A stretch of DNA of 64,000 nt, from assembly GCF_027943255.1 (NCBI RefSeq), contig NC_072897.1:58614406-58678405 (forward strand), in the 5' to 3' direction. Of the stretch, positions 54,544 to 64,000 are shown piece by piece; position 1 is the stretch's first letter; each line of letters opens with the position of its first letter. The position numbers and the translations under genes were made by a program. The notes beneath the pieces are model-generated. The model searched no databases, was not told where the DNA came from, and worked only from the letters and a program-made list of their open reading frames with translations. The DNA is from Anastrepha obliqua (taxonomy: Eukaryota; Arthropoda; Insecta; Diptera; Tephritidae).

Positions 54544-55600
54544 CGCGTCATCCGCGTAAGCAATCACCTTGCAGCCCTTCCAGCTCCATTAGCAAGTCGT
54601 TAAGAACAACAATCCTGTGTAGTGGGGAAAGAACACCGCCTTGCGGGGTGCCTCTGCTCACCTGCCAGCGCAGAGAGGCGCCCCACTCTGCCACGACCAT
54701 TCTATCGCTAAGCATTTTGTGGATAGACCTAATGAGATTGGTTCCGACCCCCAGTTTATCCAGAGACCTAGAGATGGCCTCCGAGAAGACGATGTTAAAA
54801 GCCCCCTCACTGTTAAGGAAGGCGCTCACAGTAAATTCTTTTACAGAAAAGGACAACTCGATAACATTAACATTTGTATGCAAGGAAGAGTCTATCGCCT
54901 CTACAATAGGCATGTTGAGCCTCGATAAACGCCCCCGGAGAGTTTCACAACTTGCGTACCAATCAATCAGCCTCTCAAGGGCTTTCACCAAGAACGATGA
55001 GAGACTGATTGCGATTTTACCTATCTTGGGTATGACGTAGATCCTGTTCTCTACCAATTCATTATGCGGTTCTTACAGAACATCTAGAAACAGGAAGAAG
55101 ATCCTGCAGGTGTTTGCTGTACAGGCCCCAGTCCGTGTTCCTTAAGGTAGGAGGATCTATTCGGTTTGGTTTCATTTATGGAAAAATGGATGTACTTGTG
55201 ATCCGAAAAGGAGTGAGCGCTACGCAGGCTCCAATCAGAAGTTCGATATATCAGTGAGGAAGAAGCCAGAGTTAGGTCAAGCACTTCTTCCCTAACCGTA
55301 GTAATGAAAATGGTGTCCTTACCCCTATTACAAATAACCAAGTCTTCGCTTGAATAAAATCAAAAAGTAAATCACCTATTGTATCAATGTCCGTACTTCC
55401 ACAAAAAGTGTGGTGGGGTTTCGCGTCGGTAGCAAGGATGACATCGGTTTTTCTTGGCTCGTCGTCGGCGTGCGCCATATGGGCTGAGATGAGCCAGAGC
55501 CCTGGCTGTAGTTAGAGAAGGCGATTCTGCTTCTCCTTTCATAAGTGAGGAGATTTTGAGGTTCGGTTCCAAAAGTTTTAATGGATTTTTGGTTTGATTC
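54541..55600 (-). pseudogene. LINE relic: endonuclease to RT (LOA/Jockey-like), cut at YADD
   Basis: On the minus strand: a degraded endonuclease (TDAKPHHTFCGSTDIDT at 55,440-55,370, expected DANAHHxxWGS; then VICNRGKDTIF and EVLDLTLASSSL, with the SFSDHKYIHFSI end at 55,200). Next come the linker and RT: SLSSFLVKALERLIDWYASC, FTVSAFLNSEGAFN (catalytic FLDIEGAF has Asn), AEWGASLRWQVSRGTPQGGV LSPL. The sequence runs out in VIAYADDA at 54,541, exactly where the CR1-like LINE's AT-rich tail ends. The rest of this LINE is not found to the left. Confidence 0.8.
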
Positions 55601-57522
55601 CTTGTTTTTATTGCTTATACTTGGATGAGGATGAAAGATTTTATTTACCAACTGCTTGATTTTAAAAATTGTTTGTCTTATTGTATTATTCTTAACAAGC
55701 CACATCAATATACCACCTGAGAGAGTTGAATTTATGTAAATGTACATTGCTACTCACTTGTCTGATTCCACGATGAAAAAGGTGAGAAAGATGAAGGAGA
55801 TAGTATCCAAAGACTCAACAAAAACAAATTAAGGGCCACAACTTTTAATTCAGGAAACATAGGAAAACTTACTAATGAAGAAACTGTACCCCAATAATGC
55901 AAAGAGATTTGCTTCTACATTTCTATGCACAGTGGCCACTTTTGAAGAAAAATTATCTCCACTAAGGTATAAGTTAAAAGTTACACACCCGGAAAAAAAT
56001 ACGAAAAGAAAGATTTTTTTATTGCATAAATTGTTAGTATAACTACTTAAGGATATGTGGTAAAAATTTTAAAGCGAAATTCGCATTATTCCCGATTCTA
56101 TGAGCACGTCGGTTCCGCACCGTAGCGCGCATTAGTTAGAACGACGTTTTTCTCGAAACTACTTTTTTCAACTGGTGGGCACTCTAGCTCAAAAAGTTAT
56201 AGATCAATCGTTATAAATTTTTTTCGGAGTATTCTTTATTCAATCCTTATTCATATGAACTTAATTCTGGGATTATATTATCATTAAAAATATTTTTTTA
56301 AGCAAAATAGATGAAAAAATATGGTATGAAAAAATTGCATTGTGTTCAAGTGCCTCAAAGATATGCAATTTTAAATATTATTTTATCACAATTAGGTTCA
56401 TATTCTTAGGAAACATGTTGTTAACGAACAAAAAAAAATTGTTGTTGATTACAGAGAAAAATTGCATCTTCAGGAATGCCCACCAACAAGATACTCGGAT
56501 AGTGATCGTCCATGGACAACATGCTCTAACGCCACTATTTCCGGCGGAAATGGCTTGAAAGAATTTTAAAGTGTACTTAAAAATATGAGTAAAATACCCT
56601 CCAAGTTTAAACAATTTCTGATTATTCCTTCCTTGTTCAAAAAATTCACGAAGAACACCAAATTTCGGCCTCCTAAACCGGTTACCCTCTTAATTGCTCT
56701 GATACAATTCACAAATACGGGAAGAAAAGCGAATAAGGTAACTAGTAAGCTCCGCAGATGAAAGAGAGATTTGCTCAGCTTAAGAGATAGTCGCTGACTG
56801 GTCAAAAATAATATTTTTTATGTTTGTATCCAGTTTCGAACAACATTTCATGAATTATGATGCTTTTGTAATATTTGCTAATAACATTATACACCATATC
56901 AACTTTCAAAAGCAGTTAATGACATGTGAATAATTAAGAAAAGTCCATATCCGTTGAGTCACTTGAAAAAACTTGACTTAAATATGAACTAAAAAGGTAA
57001 AGATTTTTATCCCAAGGTTAACTTTTACACTTATTTGCGGTTTTCTTTCAATTATTTCGTAATCTATCGCAAACATGTGGACTGATCCTTATACTCAGGA
57101 ACCGAATTATCACTGCAAAATTGTGGAAGTATAATAATATACTTAAACAAGTATGTAAAAACAAGTGGTTATGTTAAACATAACTTGTTTAAACGTCGTC
57201 GCTAATGTTAAATGTCTATTGCGAATTCATTAACCGACTTCCTCACTCCTTTCAAAAACTACGCAAGGTAAAATAAACTGGATATCATTCTACCTAAATA
57301 GATACAAGTAAATAAGCCACTAGGTATTCCACTAAAATTCAACCTGCCCAGGAAAGCCACAATGGAAACTGCATAACACAACACTGAGGAAAAATTTTAG
57401 CGACCGGGGAAAAGACTCAACTCCCCCAATACTTTTTAAAAATAAATTTCTGGAAATTGCCTACTTTGTAATTAATTCCAAAGCTAGTTACATATCTACA
57501 TGTTATAAATAAAACAAAATTA
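55601..57522. other. AT-rich DNA without recognised genes
   Basis: The stretch 55,601-55,750 may be the 5' part of the preceding LINE. The remainder, including frames at 56,340-56,810, matches nothing. A stretch around 56,040-56,250 has the style of non-coding MITE interiors but no terminal repeats were found. Confidence 0.45.
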
Positions 57523-58570
57523 CTTAAAGTTGGTACAAATGGTGAAACCAAAAAAAAAGAAGATATATATACGCAAATAGTTTAGTTTTGAGGCTTAAAA
57601 ATGGAATATCCAGGAGGACACATTTTTGACATCTGCTCTTCTTTGCTTTGCCGAAGCAGCCCTGGAAATCTATGAATAAGGTGTCATAGGAGAGTATAAC
57701 AGTACGGAAATGGTTTGCAAATTTTAAAAATGGCGACTTTGACGTCGATGAAGAAGAACGGTCGCCAAAACAGTCGTTGACGGAAACAATTAACTACGAT
57801 CATAAAGTCATCATTCAATGGAATTTACCGCAAAATTGGAAGCCTGGGTGCCTCATGAGCTCATCAAAAGAAACAAACAACGTCGCCTTTAAATTGCTTC
57901 TCAGCATCTCGCCCGCCATCGAGCACCACGCAGTCTTAAGCAGAGCTTTTTGTACCAAATCAGCACGGGAGATGAGAAATGGTGGTTATACATCGATATG
58001 AAGAAAAGAAAAGGTGGGTGACCCCAGGAGATACGCCAAGGCCAAGAGTCAATCCGGATCTTCATCCAAAGAAGTTCAGGATATGTATTTGGTGGGACTG
58101 GGGGGGCATGATGCGCTGGGAAATGCTCGAAAAGAATGCCGCGGTCACCAAAGAGCTCTACATTGTCCAGCTACACCGCGTGAATGAGGCTATTCAACTG
58201 AAAAGATCTGACCGACAAGGTCAAACCATAATCCTTCACGGCAACGCCCCATGTTGCACAAGCCTTCAGCATTCGCCGGATTCTCCGGACCTTACACAGA
58301 CCAATTACCATCTTTTCCACTTCCTGTCAAACCATATAAACGGCGTTACCATCGATAACAAAGAGGTCCTTAAGAACTGGCTCAACAACTTCTTTGATAC
58401 CACACCAGGCGATTTTTGTCGAAAAGGCATCAAAATTGGTCGAGAGGTGGGGAGAGGTTGTAAACAGCAACGGCGAATATATGATTAGTTAACCATATAT
58501 CAATATTATAGTTTTTTTGTTTAAATAAAGGTCTTCCGCAAAAACGATTCGAACTTATTTCCCAACCTAA
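57523..58570 (+). mobile_element. Mariner element (DD34D group) relic
   Basis: The right end TTAGGTTGGGAAATAAGTTC (inward from 58,570, next to TATA) and a weaker left end TTAAAGTTGGTACAAATGGT at 57,523 resemble mariner termini. Coding pieces: WFANFKNGDFDVDEEERSPK-like at 57,710-57,770, and the frame 57,979-58,488 with KKRWVTPGDTPRPRV, CIWWDWGGMMRWEML, LHRVNEAIQLKRSDRQG, TIILHGNAPCC, where the second Asp (HDNA) is Gly, and SPDLTQTNYHLFHFLSNHIN, where the third Asp is Asn. The helix-turn-helix region is mostly destroyed. Confidence 0.75.
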
Positions 58571-58710
58571 TATATAAGTATCTAAGTACATAGATTACTT
58601 GAAAGGCAGACACAGAAAAGGTACACTCTACATCTACACACATCTCTACATTAGATTCCTATTTGAATCACTTGTTTTTAAAGTATAAGTACATGAGGTG
58701 TTAGTTAGTT
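58571..58710. other. Short spacer
   Basis: Nothing was recognised. Confidence 0.4.
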
Positions 58711-60297
58711 AAGTTAAATATCTAGGAGTAATCTTGGATAAGAAGCTGACTTGGGAGACACACGTTTCACTGAAGGTGAATCGTGCATTGAAGATTTTTC
58801 AGCAATGCCGTAGAGCCTTTGGCAAAACTTGGGGTTTGAAACCTGCTGTGGTCCTATGGATATACACGGCACTTATCAGACCAATCATCACTTACGCTTC
58901 TGTGGTCTGGTGGCGACGGAGCATGGTTAAGTCCACAATCCGGGAACTATACAGGCTGCAAAGAAGTGTATGTTTATGCATCACGGGTGCCATGAGTACA
59001 ATCTCTGGTGATGCCCTAAATGCTATGCTTGATTTGCTCCCCCTGGATCTTAAGATACAACAGGAAGCAATAAAAGCAATGTGTAGACTCCATAAATATG
59101 GTTTCTGGCACGAAGATAGAACTTCGGGACACAGAGAAATCTTTAAGTTGCTGTCGGAGCAGTACCCACTGTTTTTGGCACCTAAAGATGACCTGATACC
59201 TAAGTTTCATTTGGAAGGAAATTTGATGTCAGACGCAGTGGATGTGAGCAATGGGGGAATCCAGAATGCATGCACGGAGGTTTGACGGATATTTTCTTTA
59301 CCGATGGGTCCAAGAATTAAATAGGGTCTGGAGCCGGATGGTACTTAAACGATAGTAATAGGTATCACTATGCTATGGGGGAAATGGCAACTGTTTTTGC
59401 CATCCTGAAAGTAGCCGAAAGGATACTCCAGAGGAGATGGAGCGGGAAACAGATTGGAGTCTTGAGTGACAGTCAGGCTGCATTGAAGGCCCTGGAGAAC
59501 GCGAAGTAAACCTTAAAGATTGTTCAAGAATGTAAGAAGAAGCTTAATTCTGTCGCAAGACAAAACAGGCTTGTACTTATATGGGTTCCTCTACACTCCG
59601 GTGTTCAAGGAAACGAAATTGCCGACGAATTGGTCAACCGTGGATCAGCGGTGCCCCCACAGGGGCCAGAGCCAATAATCGGAATCAGTTCCGCAGGAAT
59701 CAAGAATTGGATTAGCGATTATGTGGGCAATCTACATAAAGAGAGATGGTCCGGTCTAAAACGCTGCAGAACTGCAAAGTGTTTTGTGACAAGTCCGAAC
59801 AGAAAACTGTCACACTTTCTACTAAAACTTAGAAGGAAAGACATTCGGTTGATGGTCGGCATCATTACAGGGCACAACCCATGGGGCCAGCATATGACCA
59901 CCATTGGAATCATCGAGGACCCGGTATGCCTGTCATGCTTGGAGGAGGCGAATAGCACTGAGCACTTTCTCTGTGAGTGTCCTGCCTTTGCTAGAGCACG
60001 GCTACGAGTATTGGGTTCCGATGTCATGGGAATGAGCAATATTCGTTCTCTAAAACTGGAGGATATTTACAAATTTGCCAAAGAATCTGGAAAATTCTCA
60101 CAGGACTAACTATCTCTATCTCTGTCTCTATTCTTTCCTATCTCTTTCTCTGATACTTTTCTCCCTCCCTCCTTGACTATCTACCCCCTTTCCAGAGCTT
60201 TAAATACAATGGGCTTTTTAGCCTGAGTGTTTTAGGAGCCACCAAATCTCCTGGTGCTCCTTGGCTCGACCTCTTCAAATTCTTCAAATTCACATGA
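58711..60297 (+). mobile_element. LOA-like LINE, 5'-truncated second copy (thumb to 3' end)
   Basis: It starts abruptly at VKYLGVILDKKLTWETHVSL and runs through the connection region (58,734-59,285). RNase H comes next: FFTDGSKN at 59,297 with a stop right after, MGEMATVFAILK, LSDSQAALKAL, WVPLHSGVQGNEIADELVN. The C-terminal frame 59,630-60,109 has LMVGIITGHNPWGQHMT and CLSCLEEANSTEHFLCECPA, ending ESGKFSQD. A CT-rich 3' UTR follows to about 60,297. A 15 bp in-frame deletion at about 59,390 removes AFQTE including the RNase H catalytic Glu. 5' truncation is normal for LINE insertions. It is very similar to 7,150-8,400. Confidence 0.88.
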
Positions 60298-61053
60298 GTT
60301 GTACTTTCTCTGTTGTAGATATTCTTCGGCTTTAGTTTCAAAGACGAAAAATCATAGTCCTCAGCTAGAACACAGAAGATACCTATAGTATCTTAAGTAG
60401 ATAGTAGACCTCTGCTATTCGCCACTTCTCTGCCCTCTTTCTGCTCACTACCTTGACGAAAAATTTGCATGCCAAAGCAACAACAAAGCTTTCGAGAAAG
60501 ATTCCCAACTACCGATTATGGTTATACCTCATAAAAGTGGTATAACTCAACGTTTTCTATGCTCCGAATTATCTTTTCTGATATTGCAAGTTTTATTACT
60601 AATACTACTGCTACCAGCCCCAAGTCGTCGCAGAAAAACAGCGCAAGAAAAAGTAGGAGAAAATAAGAGAGAAAGCTAGAAGAAAAAAAGTGACACCACG
60701 ACTCTCTTGTTCAAGGACTGAGGGAAATCGAACTTAAAAAGCTAGAGGTGCTAAAAACTTCCTTAAAAAATAATACATTTTTTTTAACTTTAATTTTACT
60801 TAAATTTTTATTGAATTCCCTGAAATATTTTTTTTTTGTGTATTTTATTTACATAGCTTAATAATTTTTTATTTTTATTTTTTAAATCATATTATGCTCT
60901 TGCAAATACTCAAATAACACATCTCTTATATTACCATTTCCATGGTATTTGCCTTCAAGAGTCTCATCTTCCATTTCATTTTCAAGGAGTTCGTTTTGGG
61001 TAATTTTAATACTTTAATAATCAAATGTTATACAAATATGAGAAATACACGTA
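60298..61053. other. Left flank of the PIF/Harbinger relic
   Basis: AT-rich, with a palindromic motif pair at 60,527-60,552. It probably belongs in part to the Harbinger element. No gene was found. Confidence 0.4.
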
Positions 61054-62104
61054 CTAACAATTATAACTATAAATTGGCTTGTTCTGTAAAATGCAATAAT
61101 CTTCTAAATCGAGTTTTGAATAACCCAAAGTCGTTTCTGCAACAATGCGGGTAGAAGAGTGAATTACTAAATTTCCTTGCGATACAGTCAAATAGTCGTA
61201 ATCTTTATAAGGTTGTACTAGCCACCTTGTTAAATAACAAGCAGAGTCACCCACCCTAGCCCTAATGCGAATTTGCGTGCAGTCAATGGAGCCAATAACG
61301 CCCGGTACCCACTCTTTTCTTGATAATTCCTCCTTATATCTATTGCTTCTGTACCTTGTGGCCAATTATTATCATCCATGATGAGAAATGTTTTACCACA
61401 TACGAAGCTGTTGACTGAGATACTCATAAAAGGTTGCCAAACTGTATACATCAACACTTTTTTCCGTGGTGGCGCGCTTTCCTTCCTGCCAGAATTGGCT
61501 TTGGTGGAATACTGCTTGCATACCTCTCTGAAAAAGATTATGGTATATACTCGTATGAGCACTAAATTGAAATTATTTGGTTAGCGTACTGATTAAATAT
61601 TCAACAGTTGATTGCTGCAGTGTCATAAAAATTCTTCTATCACATCCCAAAAGCTTAAACATGTTGTTTTTATTCTCTTTCGAATTCTTCTGAGCTCGAT
61701 GAAGAGTCGGAACTGGATCTTATAGGGGTGGTCTCCGAAACCATTTCGATAATGAGAACTTTTTCACCTTCCAACTGTTGTCACACCTGAAACGTTTTTT
61801 AGATTACATACATCTCAATTATAAATAAAAACATTTTCTTCCAAATTTAGTTGCTCGCTGTGCATGTTTGCTTGTGTAGTGTGATGTATGTACATTTTTA
61901 AAGTTTTGTGTATTTTCTTCGATCTTCTGCTTCCACTTTTCCAGCGCCACCAACATGTGTTTATTTATACTAGTTGCTTCTTCTTTAGCCATGCGTTAGC
62001 GAGTGGCTGTTATACCGCATAAAACTGGTATAACTTACTATTTTCCAAGCAAATATAATTTTAGACAGCTCTATTCCAGCGCGGACAATATACGTTTATT
62101 TATA
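60527..62104. repeat. GTTATACC/GGTATAAC palindromic motifs flanking the Harbinger relic
   Basis: GTTATACCTC..AGTGGTATAACTC at 60,527-60,552 and GTTATACCGC..ACTGGTATAAC at 62,009-62,034 are each small palindromes of 8 bp arms with a 10-11 bp loop. Single halves (TTATACCAGTTAC at 62,092; TTATACTAGTTGC at 61,966) lie nearby. They flank the transposase on both sides and may be subterminal binding repeats. Confidence 0.5.
61054..61780 (-). pseudogene. PIF/Harbinger transposase relic (HARBI1-like)
   Basis: The minus strand at 61,365-61,054 encodes ATRYRSNRYKEELSRKEWVP GVIGSIDCTQIRI, then SQGNLVIHSSTRIVAETTLG YSKL: the first catalytic Asp in GSIDCT and the following strand of the DDE domain of Harbinger transposases. 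Upstream pieces at 61,600-61,380 (REVCKQYS region, FYEYLSQQL-like) and 61,740-61,690 (RSSSDSSSSSEEFEREKK) fit the N-terminal part. A segment of the DDE domain (AVCD region) appears to be missing between the Tyr-rich stretch and the end, and there are frameshifts. Confidence 0.75.
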
Positions 62105-62552
62105 CCAGTTACTTAATCTATTAGCCACTTTCTAGTGCAAGTTTTGTGCAATACCTTACCAAGAGCTTACTTTGAAGGAACTTCTTCTATTACAGAAAAA
62201 AAAACTATAACTCAATAGTCCAAAACACGCGTTTTAGTTTTTACTCTGTGCATTGTATGCATTAAATTATTATTTTCAGTGCTAGGTTAACCAAGGCACA
62301 TCCACACAAGGTGGCTTCAATACAGCAGCTTTTTTTTCTTCTTGCAATTTGGTTGTTTGAATTTCGAAGTACCATGCTTCTTTGTTTTTTCATTGCTTAT
62401 TTCTTTACATTCTCATCGAAATTTAAACATTTAAATCACCAAATCGCAAAAACCAAATACATGTGAACGTTGTTCTTGCTCTATTGAACTATCTAAAAAG
62501 TTCTCCACAGTTAAAGTATCACTAAATAATCGGTCCTTACTTGTTGCGCTCT
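61781..62552. other. Right flank of the PIF/Harbinger relic
   Basis: AT-rich, no coding sequence. It includes a segment (61,806-61,852) similar to 38,038-38,085. Confidence 0.4.
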
Positions 62553-62862
62553 CTAAATCGAATGGCTTGGTGCGTGACTACCATTCGGAATTCAAAGAGA
62601 ACGTAGGTTCGAATCTCGATGATACACTAAAATAAAGAAAAAGTTTTTTGAATAGCGGTCGCCCCTCAGCAGGCAATGGCAAACCTCCGAGTGTATTTCT
62701 GCCACGAAGCTCCTCACAAAAAAAACCCGCCGCTCGGAGTCGGCTTGAAACTGTAGGTCCCTCCATTTGTGGAACAATGATCAAGACGCACACCACAAAT
62801 AGGAGGAGAAGCTCGGCTAAACACTCAAAAAGGGGTGTATTTTATATATCTACATATATAAA
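62553..62862 (+). repeat. tRNA-derived SINE, near full length
   Basis: The head with A-box remnant TCGAATGGCTTGGTGCGTGA, the B-box GGTTCGAATCTC at 62,606-62,617, the body blocks AATAGCGGTCGCCCCTCAGC, GGCAAACCTCCGAGTGTATT, GTCGGCTTGAAACTGTAGGT and CACCACAAATAGGAGGAGAA, and a TA-rich tail. A mariner sits directly in the tail. Confidence 0.9.
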
Positions 62863-63790
62863 GGATGATTTTTTAAGAGCTATAGGAAAGTTAAAAAAAA
62901 AAACACGTAAAATGCATGAAATTTTTATTTAAATCGATAGTACAGTCCATATAATTTAATGTTTGAAGATTATTTCATGCAAATCTTGACCGCGACTGCG
63001 CTTCAAATAGTCCATCCGCTTAGTCCAATTTTGGCATACTCTTTCAAATGTTTCGGCCGGTATCTCACATATAAATGCTCTAATGTTGTCTTCCAATGCG
63101 TTAATAGAAGCAGAGTTGTCTGAATAGACATGAGCTTTAACATAGCCTTACAAAAAATAATCTAAAGGCGTTATATCGCACGATCTGGGTAGCCAATTGA
63201 CAGGTCCCGAACGTGAAATAAAATGTTCACCGAACTCGCCTCTCAACAAGTCCATTATTACGCGTGCTGTGTGGCATGTGGCACGGTCTTGCTGAAACCA
63301 CATGTCATGCAAGTCAAGCCCTTGCATTTTGGGCAAAAAAAGGTTGGATATCATTTCACGGTAGCGCACACCATTCACAGTTACGTTACGATTCGCAGCA
63401 TCTTTGAAGAAGTACAGTCCAATGATACCTCCAGCCCATAAACCGCACCAAACTCAGACCTTTTCTGGATACATTGGTAGCTCTTGCAATTCTTCTGACT
63501 GATTTTCACTCCAAAATCGACAATTCTGGTTATTTGTGAACCCATTGATCCAAAAATGAGCATCGTCGCTGCACACAATTTTTCGACAAAAATGTCGTTC
63601 TTAAACATTTTTAACAGAATACCCATTTTTATAATAAAAATCAATGATTTGCAGGCGTTGTTCGTTTGTAAAACGATTCATGGTTAAATTATGGACCAAA
63701 CTGAAGCTGTTTGACAGTGAAACAAAACACGAAACGTGCGTCAGCTGTTTGAACCAACTGTTTAAAATGATAATAGCTTAAAAATCACCC
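62863..63790 (-). mobile_element. DD41D mariner-like element, second subfamily, in a SINE tail
   Basis: The ends GGATGATTTTTTAAGAGCTA (62,863) and GGGTGATTTTTAAGCTATTA (inward from 63,790) are flanked by TATATA. The minus-strand transposase starts at about 63,680 (MNRFTNEQRLQIIDFYYKNG), then a deletion to CSDDAHFWINGFTNNQNCRF (first Asp, about 63,570-63,510). Then GGIIGLYFFKDAANRNVTV, frame 63,378-63,148 with MWFQQDRATCHTARV (second Asp; QQDGA has become QQDRA), RSCDITPLDYFL (third Asp, 41 residues later) and a stop. The C-terminus ALEDNIRAFICEIPAE to a HEIIFKH end lies at about 62,960. Its TIRs and sequence differ from the 17.5/23.6/36.6 kb family. Confidence 0.85.
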
Positions 63791-63928
63791 TATATATAGG
63801 TATATATATATTATATATTATATTTCGCATATATATATATCCCATAGCCAATATCCCATTTCGCTAGTGCCTTTTCGTTGTAACATAACAATTTACACAA
63901 TTGTAATATTACCATTTGTATATACATA
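63791..63928. other. TA-rich SINE tail remainder and spacer
   Basis: (TA)n-type sequence continues the SINE tail beyond the mariner to about 63,841; the rest is unremarkable. Confidence 0.5.
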
Positions 63929-64000
63929 CTAGCGGACCCTCACCCGCTTCGCTGGGTGAAAGAAAAATATAAATGAAAAGTGTTATTTGTTTTTTCTTGT
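63929..64000 (-). mobile_element. Helitron 3' terminus, minus strand, cut by the window edge
   Basis: Read on the minus strand it ends GAGGGTCCGCTAG followed by T, with a hairpin TCACCC/GGGTGA around AGCGAAGC directly upstream. This is the same terminal pattern as the Helitrons ending at 45,129 and 52,628. The body lies beyond the window. Confidence 0.8.

Noticed and set aside
54648..55040. Plus-strand frame of 130 codons
   Set aside because: Antisense to LINE RT with clear GTPQGG and LERL motifs.
1..64000. Endogenous retrovirus or LTR element
   Set aside because: No protease, integrase or envelope motif and no pair of long direct repeats was found; all RT sequences here are of LINE type.

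Overview
This window looks like a piece of a repeat-rich insect nuclear genome, most probably a higher dipteran and plausibly a tephritid-type fruit fly. That is an inference from AT-rich spacers, a 76 bp GT..AG intron, and abundant mariner-like elements with a DD41D catalytic spacing (a type described from Ceratitis), together with LOA-, RTE- and CR1-like LINEs, Helitrons and a Transib. No bacterial, plasmid or viral gene set is present, and I recognised no LTR retrotransposon gag-pol-env. Only one gene looks like intact host coding sequence: a 767-codon open frame at 26,232-28,535 (+), which I cannot name. Nearly everything else that codes is a broken transposon.

Layout. 0-11.5 kb: hAT transposase tail; minus-strand LINE; DD41D mariner relic with an internal duplication; SINE fragment; unidentified minus-strand relic; an RTE-like LINE (4.64-5.69 and 8.65-9.09 kb) split by a LOA-like LINE (5.69-8.65 kb) whose own 3' end carries an internal inversion; another mariner relic. 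11.5-17.2 kb: mostly AT-rich DNA with no recognised gene and one reverse SINE. 17.2-25.9 kb: full-length tRNA-derived SINE with a mariner in its TA tail, a second Tc1/mariner relic, and two minus-strand LINEs, one of which contains a mariner at a reconstructable TA site. 26-29 kb: the host-like gene. 29-43 kb: two near-identical 730 bp TTAA-flanked MITEs, a Tc1/mariner with visible inverted ends, several LINE fragments, a 1.25 kb mariner and a DD34D mariner.

43.2-52.8 kb is the most striking part. A tRNA-SINE is cut in its B-box region and both halves are still visible 9.6 kb apart. They flank a Transib element (RAG1 relatives) with CACAGTG ends and a perfect CGTCG target-site duplication. 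Inside it lie the 3' half of a Transib transposase, a minus-strand non-autonomous Helitron with a two-level 503 bp tandem repeat, and a plus-strand Helitron block carrying PIF1-type helicase (one copy inverted) and a two-exon gene-like segment of unknown origin.

53-64 kb: CR1/Daphne-like LINE, EN-RT LINE, DD34D mariner, a second LOA-like LINE copy, a PIF/Harbinger transposase relic, another SINE with a mariner in its tail, and the 3' tip of another Helitron at the right edge.

The elements do not form a pathway. What ties them together is their insertion order, which can be read from split copies and target duplications. All alignments were done by eye, so boundaries are approximate unless a terminal repeat or target duplication is stated.
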